This document shows, piece after piece, positions 29,261-43,500 of a stretch of 64,000 nt of DNA. The notes under the pieces are model-generated. The model was not told the origin of the DNA. It searched no databases and was given only the letters and a program-made list of their open reading frames with translations. Source of the stretch: Phoronis australis (lineage: Eukaryota > Phoronida > Phoronidae). Location: positions 131,937 to 195,936 of the forward strand of contig NMRA01000700.1 in assembly GCA_002633005.1 (NCBI GenBank), written 5' to 3'. How positions within the stretch are numbered: the first letter of the stretch is position 1; the number at the start of each line of letters is the position of its first letter. Made by a program: the position numbers and the translations under genes.

Positions 29261-32200
29261 GCGTGTGCGTGTGGGTGTGCGTGTGCGTGTGTGTGCTCTT
29301 GTGTGCAGGTGTGTGTGGAAGTGTGTGTGATAAACCAAGTAATGCATTCGCGGGTGTGGGATTGTCTGGGTCATATGTACATGTAATTAAGTATTCTGTT
29401 TAAACCTTTATCGAATCTCATTTTGTGACTAAAGCTCATTTCCATCGAAAAGATATACAGTGTACATGTAATTGTCCACGAAGCGCGATCTCTGTGAAAC
29501 GCTCCGTGCACAATAAGTGTAGTATTGTCGCTTGATGACAAAAGCACATCGTCGAAAAAGATAAAGCTATTGTCAAGGACGATGAAGCAGCTAGCAAACA
29601 TATTGTAAGTTGTAGGTAGATATTGTTCTATAACTAATCTTGCTTTGACACTTGCGTCGTGCAATTATTTTTCCACAACTGTATTTAGTATTGCTGTGTT
29701 GAACTTGGTGCACCATTGTTTCCATTACGACCAGGCGTCAACATGTGATATCGAGTTTGTACCATATGAGTTAAATGAACGCAACGAGAGTCAGTAATTG
29801 GCAGGATGCACAAGTAGACTATAATTTCAGCCCAGTCCGTGTAACAACGATGTGGGCAATGCGGTTCATTTGCTAAGTACTCCAGATGCGCAAATTGGAA
29901 ATTTGTAATTAATTTTTTTTCATATGTTCATTTAAGTTCTGGCGAGTGGGTCATTTCGGCATCTTAACAGAAAACTGGAATGAACGATAAGCACGTAGGG
30001 ATCTGCAGATTTGGTGAGATTTCAAAAATTATGTTGGCGAAGTTTTAAAACTAAGTGTTGATAATAAGTGTAGTTTCAATTCAAGAGCTGTTAAGTTAAT
30101 TAGGTTAATAAAAAGATGAGTGACCCATTCAAAATATAAGTGGATGGTTATAGCAACGTGGTGTAATGGTATAAAGGTAAAGTTACGTTTTCTGTGATTT
30201 CACGACTGCTATATCACCGTGTAGATGATTGTTCGAAATCGTCCTCGACCCCAACCACCCGTGACCCACGACCTGTGGCAATAGATGTATCGTTGCACTG
30301 TTTATTCACATTTCATAATCAAATTACGCCGCTAAATGAGAATCCTTTAAAACTTAACTACGCTGAAATCTGCTCTGTCCCTAGTCTGGTGGTTAAAACA
30401 GAAAGTGGTGTATGAACTTGATCTGAAATTTCTATCGTTGTCACGGAAGTGATCCCACGAGCGGCTACCGATGGTTTTGTTCTGTTAAACTTAAGAAGAG
30501 AGTAACTTGACGTTAATGGGCTACAGGACGTCAGCCAGGAATAGAAAAGTCGGAACATGCGCGGAACAGTTGCGCAGCAGTGTGTCGTTTTAGCTTAATT
30601 CAATGACTTAGTTTTCTTTGTTTATTTTCGTGTCTTAGCTTTTCGACTGTGAATAGTAATAAGAATATTTCTAGTGTTGATCACAGCATTTGAAAAAAAA
30701 CGGTGGAAACTCTGTTGATTTGCTGAAATTGAGCTAAGGACTGTATCGCCAAAAGTAGATTTTACGCTGTGACTGGCGGGCGACGGAGAGTTGAACGCTA
30801 CGAGCAGACGATCGACTCGCCTTAGCTCTCTGTTAAGATATACATTATGCATCCATGACGATACATTTTCGTTGGATTTTTGGCTGGTTTTGTTGACCTG
30901 AGACGCTTTTTAGCTTGACCTACTTACATGTATAAGCCCAGATTGAAACTTCAGCGAAGCCCAAAAGTAGCGGCCTGTTCACCGTCATCGGTAAGTGTTC
31001 TCTGTTTTTGGAGCAGTAAAACTGCTTTTTCAGGAACGACTCCTTGGAATAATGATTCAGGTAGCCCAAATAAACGAGCCCAACCAAATGTGGCGTTGTA
31101 CGTGCGAATTTACTCCACCAAGAAACGGCTCATCAACCGTGAAATGCAGCATCTACCGTTCTATACGGATTAGTTCTTCATGTACTTCCCCTTATTTCAT
31201 GGCAATAACCTTGCGTATACGGCATCCTTTTTTCCACATATATACCATCTATCGTAGCATTTGGCGGACTGTTAAATGGTAGAAGCATATGGAAACGGAA
31301 TATAATGTTTCTAATTAAATATTTTTGGCAATTTGATGATTTTAAAGTCAAATCGATTTTGTTCCTGCTAAAAAACCCAAGATGTTTCGCAAAAACAGAA
31401 ATGCACCTACAAATCTGAATGCAAAACTATTTACCTGTACTCCAATAGTCCAAATGAGATCATCTGGTCCAAAAGCTATGCAGTCCACTTTAGCAGTGAG
31501 GAAGTGTTATTCATTGTTACGTTTTTCCCTAGAAGTGCAATAGCAAAAGTAAAAAATGGTTGCCATGTATGCTGGGAAAAGCGTTCAAAATCGACGGGCA
31601 ATGATTGCCACAACAGATCTTTCTTAATATTACCTCATGAATATTACGAGAAAATCCAAAGCGAGGCTGATCATACCTGCTTCCTGCTGGCTGATCGTGA
31701 CCTTACACTTGTTCCAAACATACATGTTACATTTAGCTTTGTGGAATCTTATTGTAAAAAGTCTTCATAGTCATCTGGCAAGAATTATCTGTCCGAAGGC
31801 TACAAGTACTCCAGTGAAAGTTTCATAATTTCATTAAGAAATGAACACTTTTACAGGCTGCATAAACATTCTTCAGTTGTTATTGAGCTGTCAGAGGTAA
31901 TAAGAAAAAGGTAACAATAACATGCTATTTGTTACCTTTTTCTTATTACCTCTGAAATGGAGTGATTTTTAATTTTGAACCCTTATCACTGAGTATCTTA
32001 TTAATTAAAAAAATATTTTATCAGTCATCACACTTCCCCCTTGATTTATTTAGTCAGTTTAGTATCGCTATATCTGATATCGAGCATGTCTACAGCGACG
32101 ATACCAATGTCATTGATGCACGCGAAGCTATATCCAACTAGGGTTTTAAAGACTGTGAAGAACATTTTGAGTTTGTCACCATTCACCAGTGAGTTTGGCT

Positions 32201-35200
32201 GTAAATTTGCCCAGGTTAATATTTTCCTACTTTCTGATGATACTGAGCAGTTGAAACGTTCTGACAAATTTTCTTCCAGCAATCCTGATATAAAGCTACA
32301 GAAAAACGAAAAGTTCCTCAAGAGGATTATAATTAAAACACCCAGGTCTGCCAACTCTACTAATATACCCTGGTATAACTTCCAATACAGCAAGTGGTTA
32401 CATATTATTCATATTTTACAATCTTGTACTAAGAGAATATCTACATGGTTAACATAAACTTTTCAGATTCAAAACAGTTTTTAGTGTGTAAAAATTATGA
32501 AAGTCGGGTTACACCAGTGTTTGCATCATTGTATGACTGCTTGTTTTATTGTGAAATGATACATTCTTGAACTTGAGAGGGTGTGTGTGTCACCCGCAAT
32601 TGTCTGTAATATATACAAATTTATATGACTGCGTGTCTTCAGTCCAGCTTGATAACTCAAGCAGTCTCAGTGAATTAAGTCTCAGTTTTTGAGACTGAGT
32701 TTGTAGAACATTCAAAGTTTGTCATTTTCTTTTAACTCCAAAAACTATTCATTTAAAATAAGGTTTTACTTTGGAGAAGTTCAAAGTGCTACTAGGAAAT
32801 GATGTGCTTGAAAGTTACTACCTATTCAAGCATCACGGCCACTAAAGTGGACTAGAAATGATATAAGATTGTGTCATAAGTTACTTCCAATGTTGGCCCA
32901 TTGTATCTGCAAATCTTCACTAGCCAGTGTTTTATAAATTCTTAGTCAGTGAGGAATTGATGAAATGGCATTACTTTGTTCATTCTTTGGTTATTTGCGC
33001 AGCAAGAGACACAGCAGTGTGCAATTGTTTATGTAGAGACTCACTGTAACCATACAGCTTCCTGTACACTGATAAGTACTAGCTTCCTTCTGGGATTGGA
33101 ATGTGAGTCATGCTTAAATTTTGAGAAAAGCCTCTCGACAATCCCCCTGCACTGAAATTGTGAAACATGTGACACCAATCCGCTTGTCCTGATGAACTAC
33201 ATGTACATATAGCTAAATGTGTAAACTTAAGCACTCCAAATTAATTTCCTATACACGTGCACTTCTCAATCCGTATGATAACTGCTAATGGCTACTGTGC
33301 TCTCCTGATTTAAGGGGAGAATACTTTCCTAACTGCAAATGAATGCCTATCGCGGCACGCCTATTTCACTTTTGTTGTCTCGTGAGTAACGATTTTGTAT
33401 TTCGAATAGCAAAAGACATTGATAGCTTTAGTGGATTAAATAAAAGTGTACTTGTACATGCCTCTAGGTCGCAATTAGGAACTCAGAATTAGAGGATCAT
33501 TTCTTTTGAGCAATACATGTACCTCCCGCTGTCACCGAAATTTTAACTCTTAAGCTGGTTAGTCGTCTACGTGACGGCTGATCGCTCAACCTAAACTAGA
33601 AACAAGTTTCTGGTTTAGTCCAACGCGGACCTGAGTTGTATGTACGGATACGTTGACATTATCAAGCTATCTCTTTCTATGATGATCCATAAATATCATA
33701 TCGGTGTGTCTGCAGTGACCAACTCATGACCTCTTATATTATTTACAGGAGCTCTGCCTTTTGTGATTGTCCTCATATCTGCATGCCAAGGTATGTAACT
33801 ACATGTCACAGCCACCGCGTTTTACATCGAAGATGAATAAAAGTAATGTGTAATTGTTGACAATCCTGTATATTTTGCAGTGCTGCAAATCACGTATCAA
33901 TTTGCAACCAGCTAGTCAAATCAGCAGTTTAAGGCTTGAAAAGAAAGTTCTGTTAGACGAAGACAAACAGGTCCAATGTGACCTTATCTTAAAACTTAAC
34001 AGGGTTGCAAAACTGAAATTTGTACTCACCTATGTCATGGTAACTAGGTATTATAACATACAAACCATCGATTTCAGTTTTTGTTATGTTTATGCCTGAC
34101 ATTAATGCTCACCATACTGTATTTGAAAAAAATTCGTATTGTTGCTCTGCTGAATTGGGCATCGTTACCTTAACAGCCAGGTATTTTGACATGCCCTATT
34201 ATAGATGCTGTGGCAGTCGTGTCATAATCATTTAAAAGACCTTTCACATACATGTGTACCGTCATTCAAAACTTTCAACTTTTTACCCTCCTCTCCACTC
34301 CCTCAAAACCTGCCATGGTGATAGAACCAACCCCGCCCAGCCTCTAATTGCGCCATAACAGCAAACCCCCTTGTTTGGAACAATTGATAGTTCGTTGAAA
34401 AATCCTTCTAATGACAAACTAATGCTATATTAGTCACTGTTGTAATTAGCAAAGAAATATTACAAACAATTTTCACTATCAAGCCGAAAATTAATGAATA
34501 TTTGCACACCTAAATACATCAAAAGACTTTGAGGAGAGAGCGGAGAAAAAATGTTTTAATAGGGGCGGCATTTTTACGTGTCTACATATATACTCGGGAA
34601 CCCAATGGTCGTCCGCCTAAGCATAAAACCGACTTGCTGTTGTACTCACCGAATTATTCCACTTCAAAGTTATGATCTGAATAGGATTCGATTTAACTCT
34701 CACAGATATACCGCATTCATCGATTCGGAAGTTTTCTTTAATTTGTGCCGAGTTATTTCAAATGTGCACTGCCTTCGGCAGCCATTTTATTGTGACACCT
34801 AAGTTCGTCATATGCTGCCCCCTTTTGTAAAAACTGAGAAACATGCAGAAAAAGGCCAACGAAGTAATGAAAATTGCAACAGCCTGTTTTTATTGACATA
34901 AACTCGATTTGAAGCTTTGATGTTGAGCTCTGCACTGTGGTTTCCAATAAAAGCCAATTGGACAACATTTCAATGCAGTTTAATGGTGAATGCGTGAGGC
35001 AAAAATGTTAAGAACCCAGCGTATCGCATTTGTCTGCGGATTTTTCCTTTGGCCTTCTAGATCCTACTAGTGCCTGGGACAAACAGATACATTGCATAAA
35101 CAAACCCTGGATCATGTTTTGTGTCCCGTCGGAAGAAAATTTAAATTCGAAAACATCTTCTGAAAACGCACAAAAAAGTGTATTAGTAAAATCTACTGAT

Positions 35201-37491
35201 TTTTAAGTGGTTTTAAAAAACAATCGGTAAACTCACCGATTTTTGTCTCATTACTTTGATACGTGTCTCTTCCGATAAGTTAGTACCTAACGTGCAGACG
35301 AGCACTCCAAATTGGAACGCTAAGTCCCGCGTGGTTGCGCTGCACGCGAAACAAGATGGCGGACGACCTTTGGAGCCTGACGACAATAGGTAACCGGACT
35401 ATACAAATGTGGTTGCATATGAACGCCATCTCTGTCCAGCGTCCGCTGCTCTATTTTGTAAATGGATAGCAGGATCTTAATGAGATTTGGCATATGCGTA
35501 TCTTTAAAGCAGACAAAGACAATTAAGGGGCCGATCTCACTACGATTCTCCCCCACTCTATTTGCATTTTTATATTTCCGTCTTTTCCTTAGAACACTTT
35601 TTCACTTTTTAAAAAGAATGGACATACCGTATCTGATCTATTAAGGGGACGCTGAAGACTTCTAACAGCGGGCGGATTTCATCTTTTTGCCGCACGCCTC
35701 TATTTTTGCTAAACAATTCAAACGATAGTATAAACAAAGGTACTTGTTCCTGATCAGAAAACCGCAACTGTTTTCGAGGTTTACAGCTTTAGCACCCCAT
35801 GGCAGCAGTTCTGTTTTGCGTCTATAACTATATCTTCATAACTCTCATTTGGAGAATCTTTTTGAAATTTTGCCGATGTGTTCCAATGGAAATGGCAACA
35901 ATTGACAACGAGTTTCAGACCAATCTAACCACAGCTGCGCACACAAGTGCATGAGAATGTTCTACATATTACGATTCTCTCTGTTACTTGAGTTACGGGT
36001 GGACTCTTTACATACCAAACGGTCCAAGGGATTACTATCAAAATAAGCAATAGTGTTTCTGATGAGAAGGCCATGAATGACACTGATTTTCGGACGGATT
36101 AGACGACTGTGATGGCCCCTTGAGGTGATTTGTAGTTTTGCAGGTATGACTGTATGCCTAGTAAATGTGACAATGTCCAAGACTTTTTGGACAGCTCTGA
36201 CTGGTGCTGTGCCCCCTAGCGTCAATTTCAGTTTGTACGTTTGACTGTATTCAAAAGATACTCTGTTAACTGCACCAAATACTGGTTTAAAATTCTGAAT
36301 ACTCCTCACGAACGTTATACAAAGGACGCTTACAACATGTTGTGCAGTCTAAATGAAAGTACCCTATCCGCAATTCATTGTCCATGCATGATTTCCTGTG
36401 TGTATGCGTAGGTTAATGTATATTTATCCCATATATGTAGAAATACGGATATTCTGTCCGTTATGAACTGTGAAACAGGTACAGGGTGTAAAAGCCGTAA
36501 TTCATTGTTGGTGATTAGTCTCCTGGTGGAGTACATTCGCATGTGCAACGCCAAATTTCGTTGAGGTCTTTCATTTGAGCTCCCTAAATCATTAATACAA
36601 ACTGTCGTTCTGAAAAGCAGTTTAACTCTAAACAGAAAATGATTACTGACGAAAATTTCCACGCACGGTGGTCAGGCGGCTATTTTTGGGCCTCGCTGAA
36701 GTTTCAGTCTGGGACATTGTAAATAGGTTGATCTAAATGGCTTGTCCGGCCAACAAAATCAGCCAAAAATCCACTTCAAATCAAACGAAAACTTTTCGTT
36801 ATAGATGCATACAATATATATACACTGAGAGCTAAGGCCTTCCAGAAAATTGTGACCTATTACCTGTTCTGTGTCTTTTTACTGAGACAATCGTCAGCTC
36901 ACAGCGTTTTAATCAACTTTTCGACCTTGCCGGTCGTAGTGTAAAGGTTTTTGAGATACAGTTCTCACCTCACGTTCTGCAAGTTAGCACAGTCTCCACC
37001 GTCAATTCCCAATGCTGTGATCAACATTACTGTCGAGAAGCCAAGACACGAAATTAGACCAAGAGAACTAAAAAATTCATCGAAGCTAAAAAAGCGCACT
37101 GCTGCACAACTGTTTAGGGAGTCTTTCAATTTTTAGATTCCCCGATGTATTGTTTCTAAGTTAAACTTCTGATATTAATGAACGGTTTAGTGTTTTAACT
37201 TGTATGTTTCACAAACTGAACATTTTTATCAATTTATTATGAAATAAAACTTTATTCAACACTTTCGCAGACAATCTTGCTGCATCACCGGCTTTGCATT
37301 CATATGACGTAATATAACGATAAGTCGCAGTACACGGTAACAAGATATTGCCGAGATGATGCAAACAAGTGTCATTGAGACATTCCGAGATAAATGAATC
37401 ATCGAAAGAATATGGCAGTAGTGTTCCTATGTATGTGGGATAACCTATAACTATATGTATATGTATTAGTTTATGTTTATGTATGTGTGTT

Positions 37492-37526
<35 letters not shown>

Positions 37527-40500
37527 ATGTGCGTGCATGGGCGTGCGTGTGCGTGTACGTGCGTGTGGGTGTCTCTGTAAATGTGTGTGTGTTTGTGTGT
37601 ATACGTACATTCTGTGTATACTTTCCAGGATTCGAAGATTCAATGTTTGATGAAGCTAGGAAATACGAGCATGAAATCACACCGGCTTGTTATATCCACA
37701 GCTCAACTACTGAGCTTACATTTCTGGCTCAAAAGGGAAGACTTACAACCCCGGAATACTGCGTGAAAACTTGTGAAAGTCGTTGGTTTGGTTTTTGCGG
37801 TGTGCAGAATGGCAACGAGTGTTGGTGCGGCAACAGACTTGATAGTCTAGTCAGAACTGAAGAATCTCAATGCAAACAGAAACTGTGTTTAGGTAACCAA
37901 AATCTATTTTGCGGGGGCAAGGACAGGCTTTGGGTGATGAGTACAAATTATGCATTGGGTAAGTAAGAATTTGGCCGAAGTGTCCACAAATTGTGAAAAC
38001 AATCATCTTCTGGGACATAGGAATCACAATCAAAATTGTCCTAAGAACTCAACTTTCACAAAGAACAAAGCTTGAACCAGGGTTTCATCGAAGCAATGGT
38101 CAATATTGTAGTGAATCAAATGTGAGTGACCCACATGAATGGTAAGATTGTTACTTATACCTTATTGGAGAAAGTGGCCTATAATAGCGGTAGTAACGTT
38201 TCCAAAAACTATTATAATTTTGAGACCAGAAATTCAAATTTATGCCTTTGTCATTTAAATGGGAATAAGTCATTTAAAACAATAAGCAAAGCTAAATTCA
38301 AAAAAACTAAAATTGCCGCTGTGTGGCACACCGGTATTCAGATCTGTTATGATGTGATTTCTTCTCATCCAAGACTGGAAAGCATAAGCAAAGTTCCACG
38401 AACGTGTATTCAAGAATTTTTGGACATTCAGAAATGGATGCCGAAAATCAAACAGTGACTGCACGAACAAACGGGGGTGACGGCATAGTACCCCCACATC
38501 TACATGTAATTATGTAGGTGCATAATGAAAGCAACATATATGCCAGTGTCAAAGTCTCTCTGTGCTGTCCCAAACTGGCCAAGTGCCCCATATTTTCAAA
38601 GCTTTAAGTGGCTCAAATTATCACAACACTGTGTGCGTCAATTTGGCCTTGTATTGTCAGGTTTACCAGGTTTACAATATTGTTTTAGCGAATTGATAAT
38701 AAGTTTAGGTTCACGGTTTCGGTCGTGGGCACTCAGCCTAACAAAGGTAGGGAATCTCCCTCAAGAACAAGGAACTCGGCTGAAAAGGCGGTGACAACGG
38801 AGCGGAAGTGACGCATGCGCATAGACATGTAGACTGCATGGTCATGACTGCAGACCAGTTTCTTCGAGTTTCATCGCAACGTCAGAGTATAGTATGTTAC
38901 AATAAGATCCAGAATCATGTGCGAGTCGTGTGGGGATTCCATACATCAGGACTTGAATTGTATTGTCTCGTCATCGCCCAGTGTAGAGGCATGCCTGTCA
39001 GTGTAAGATTCGTCAGAGCTCTTGTTCTCCTGCACATCGAGCGGATGCAGTTGGCGGAATTCCGGCTTTTGAAATTAAATAGGCACTGAGAAGCGTAGCT
39101 CCCCGTTTTCTGGCAGTTAGAGTATGTAATTAACCTCAAACATTTACAGTCATCACTGTTGTGCCCGTGTTGTCCTCAGCGGGATCATTTGCACTGAATT
39201 GGTCCATAAACCAAAATCGTTCTGCTCTTACTCAACCCAAGCTATTGAAGCATTGTTTAATCAATGCGCTGCAAGCATTTTTCTCTTCTTAATTAACACG
39301 CACTTTTGCTTAATGGACACACATGATTGCTTATTCAACGCATTTTATTAGTTTCCCTTATGTCCATTCAAAACCAAGTTTATAGTTAGTACAGAATCAA
39401 CGACAACATAATTCACGAGCTTACTTAAACAATGTACGAAACTGGTCTGGCTCGCCATTTTGAGATTTGAGCACATCTATACAATTGGACCACTGGGATA
39501 TACCTAAAGATATTTTATCAACATAAAAAACACGACTCAAAAACATAGAATGCTATGACATCATATTTTCCCCGCTAAATCGTGTCTATGCAAGATTACT
39601 GAGACAATGCGTGCGTGTGATAGGTTGCTTCTCGCTATTCTATAACTGAAAATTAGCCCAAGTGTACGATACATTTTTAGTTTACAAAAATTGACTATAG
39701 CAATATATGCCACGGAATTGTCAGAAGCATAGCATGTCCACAAGGTGATATTCCTCCATTTTAGGACATTATCAAGACGTTCAGAAATGTTGGAACGTAG
39801 ATTATGACGATCTTTCCCATTTTCCTGCGTATTCTGGTGAACGAAATAGTCGAGAATTCTGTCGCCAACTGTGTGGAACTATCAGGTCAAAGTATGCAGC
39901 AACGGAGAATGGACGCATTTGCCGGTGTGGAGACAACTTCTTTGGAACCACAATGCTTCCCATGAGTAAATGCAACAAAAGATGCAGTGGGGATACCAAA
40001 AGCACATGTGGAGGGCGTTTGGCAATCTTTATGATGAATTCTGAAATTGCAGGTAAATTATCTCGTCTGTGTTCTCTACGGCCACCAACCCTATTGTATT
40101 GTTACCATCAAAAATCGGTGAAGTTGAGGTGTACATATCGGCTACTAGATTTCGTTTTCCTTCAAAGTGGAATCTGTCTCAAGTATGATGGGTCATATAT
40201 TCACACTAAAAATTCCAGGATATTCGTCTACAAAACACAGTGTTTCAGGAGATCTGACAGACAATTTCTTTGAACTAAAAGAACACGCAGCACTTTACTT
40301 ACAAAGCAATAATATCACTAGCAAAACTGCACCACGACACGAACAAGGCATAAGTGAGCGCTTGAAGCACGAGTCTCGATAACCAACAAAAAATCTGATC
40401 CTGGATTACCCTATAATACACCCTAACTGAAAAATGACACACCGTACAATGCCGCCATGTACACAATAGTTAGCAACACGCTCAATTAAATGGATCACGA

Positions 40501-43500
40501 GTGCGATCAATACGTGACCAAATATTGGTCCTTGCACATTGTCGATGTCTTGAAAACTTACTGCATAAAGCGGCTGAGCGATAATGGGTGGGAGCAATAA
40601 AGTCTTATTAAACTCAGATACGAAATCAGTAAAATGTCATATTATAACTAAAAATGTTTGAAGAAACAGTGAAATCGTTTTGCCATTTAGTCTTGTTTAT
40701 TTTGAAAACCATCGCAAGTATACCGGCCGCGGATAACTTTTTTATTCTTTCAAGACATTATACGCATACTTACAAGAAAAATGACATTGATAAAACGTTA
40801 AATCTAATAATAGAACTGACATTAGCATGGCACCATTTTCTGAAAATCTGTTTTGACCTGCATGAACCAGGTATGATTTTTTGGTTTCATCTGTAAATGA
40901 ATCGCCGCAAATTACTGACCCTTTGAAACAATGACACGGATTTTCAGAGAGAATTAAGAATACGTGGCTGTGGAAATCAAGCAAATGATTATGAAGTCGA
41001 AGAGCAGTGTGTTATTGCATCTGTTTGCTTGACTTTCAAAAATTTGTTTCATCCAGAGACCCATTATAAAAAACAAATATCTATCTTTTTGTCACAAATG
41101 TATCGACACTGTTTGTCTGAAATTGGACACGTTTAAGGTTTAATTCTTTAAATCATCAATGTGAACAAATACACGTACATTTATACTAATGTTCACGTTG
41201 ATGCATCCTAACTTACCACGTGCTAAAATTAACGTTAATCACCATGCACTTCTATTACTTATGTTTAAATCTAGTGTATCATTTCCATTGATTAAGTAGT
41301 AGTCCACAAGAACACCAGCCATCCAGCGGCAAGGTGGGAGTCAGCCGATTTTTACCAAATTTTGCACATACATGTAGGTAGCCCTATGGGATCTATAAAC
41401 AGCGGTAAATTATTTCCTTAAAATATTGCGTTTTTCCAAAGTTATAGGCTCAAACACATTTTACGGCTTCGCAGCCATGTTTTCACGGAATAAAAACTGT
41501 CCAGTTTTAATTGTTTATGTTTTCCCTTGAATGAAACCTATTGATTTATTATTGACTTGGCATTGTTTAGTGGTGCCTATAGATTGTTACACAGATGTTT
41601 TGAAACACGATTCCGATTTACCACCCTCATTTTGTAGTTTTACTACACTGCCCCCCATTATGCCATTTTGAGGTGGTGTTCAGTACACTGCTGTACCAAA
41701 TCTGCCCCCCCCCCTCCTGCTATGAGAATGAAACTTAGCCAAAATGCTGACAAAACATGTTACTTTCATTGCATCAAATAAAAACTTTGTCAGCCAGTTT
41801 ATACTAAAATGAGAAATTTTCATATATCTGTGATCGATGCGTTAGCACCGTAAAATCCGATTGTCCTTTATGTTCTTCGACATTTTGCAACAAGTTAGTT
41901 CCTCCTGAATGTTTTGAACGTTTTACTACTTACCACTTAGGGCTATAGTACCCCTAAATACCATACATGGCTCCATTTTGTAAAAAGCCGATTATGTCCT
42001 CCACAGTGAACAGGGTTAGATATGAACTTGACAAATTTAGGTTATTTTGATTTACAGTTGTTATACCTTGCAATTTCCTCATGGCTATTTCTTCACACAT
42101 ATTCAAGTCAGATTTTATGTTGATCAAATGTTCATGCAATGCATTTAAATTAATGATAAGTTTGGTGGCATGACCGCAATTTTTCCCACGACTTCAAACA
42201 AAAGACCGCAGAAATTTTCCTGACGAAATACGGGTTTGCAGTTTTCTAAAAACATTCGAATGACAAGACAAACTCCACCACTGTCCGTGGCAACTCGTCG
42301 CATGTTTTTCGCCCATCGGTCCTATCGTTGTTTTCCTTTGTTGTGTCATTGTTGGATATAACAACACATGTCGCATGGATATAGAACCTTGCGTACATCA
42401 GACCGTTGCCGATAAGTGCTCGTCATTATCTTTATTATAACAACGGGAACAATGAAGGTGCTAATCTATTGTTCTCTATGCGACCACGTTTCCCGTGGAT
42501 GACCACTTAAGAGAAATCCCAAAGTATCCACAAACAATGACCACGCACCTTAGTAACTATTACCGTGGAACCTAAACACCAAATTTTTACATCCGTGTAT
42601 TGTGTTGTATTGCTCATGGTACGGGTTCAGACTCCCTTGTATTAAGATTCCAATCCCCAACACTGTAATACTGTATGTAGTTTGAGTAAAATTTCTAGAC
42701 AATGCAGGTTTATGGATTTATTTTCCTTTAAGTGAAGAGTGAAAATCAAATTCTGCACAGGTTTTTTAAAAGTAATCACTTATTGGAAGATCGCACATCT
42801 AAAAAATAAAACAATGTTTGACAATTTTATTTATTATCTTAATATTTGAAAATTGTTTACTTCACAGACAAGTCATCTAAGTTGAAAGTATTCCTTGTGA
42901 AAAAATATAAAATACCAACCAGAGACTTGTGTACTCCAAAATATGTTTTCGTAATACAATGCAAAGATAACTGTACAGTCAAAAGCGCAGATGTTATGAA
43001 TGTAATAAAAAATTGCCTTCTATATCTTTTCAACACTCCAATTGCTACAGGACAGAGTCAACCACACAAAGCCCATAAAGTCAGGGAATTACATTTAAGA
43101 TGATGTAGTCTCACTGCGAAAAAATTGATTTCGCAATGTCGCTGACAACACTGGAAATATCTTCTTCACAAACTTGAGTTAGCTGTATATACCACATCAA
43201 CGTTCTTATCAAAACTAACCAACACAAAATGAAAAACTGGGTTGTCCGTTCCAAATAGGCAGCCTCTTTCAATGCATACTCCACTTCCTCTGTCCCAGTT
43301 TCCCCACATTTGCTGAGAGTGGCCTATCTCAACAAATTATTTTGGACCTGTTGTGGTATAAGCCAGTAATCGTTGGCAAATACTTTTCCCCCGAATCGTT
43401 CCTCATGCTGCAAATTCTCTTTGACATATCTTCTGGGAGTAGACTTTTCTGCCTCTCTCTAGACCCCTCACTTAGTTGTCCAGAAGGGTACCTTCTTGCT

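Larger units (their letters stand above)
26722..33748 (+). other. Gene 2 intron 1 (7.0 kb)
   Basis: It holds the hairpin-bearing repeat region (27.1-29.2 kb), a (GT)n tract (29211-29333), a dispersed repeat (about 30.24-30.56 kb), one arm of a long-range inverted repeat (about 30.6-31.3 kb), a perfect hairpin (31891-31955) and two unidentified open frames (31504-31770, 32041-32457, plus strand). The stretches 29.35-30.2 kb and 32.5-33.7 kb show nothing recognisable. Confidence 0.55.
33791..37628 (+). other. Gene 2 intron 2
   Basis: It contains the right arm of the long-range inverted repeat (about 36.37-37.13 kb) and a (GT)n tract (37481-37611) ending 17 bases before the next exon. The stretch 34.1-36.3 kb has only unremarkable short frames. 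A 115-codon minus-strand frame (35962-36309) next to the repeat arm has no recognised domain. Confidence 0.55.

Noticed and set aside
31504-32457. Open frames of 88 and 138 codons in gene 2 intron 1
   Set aside because: No recognisable domain, overlap with open frames on the other strand, and no matching splice signals; not called as genes.
38126-38458. 110-codon plus-strand frame between WSC D and E
   Set aside because: No domain, no phase-1 splice borders, AT-rich composition like the surrounding intron.
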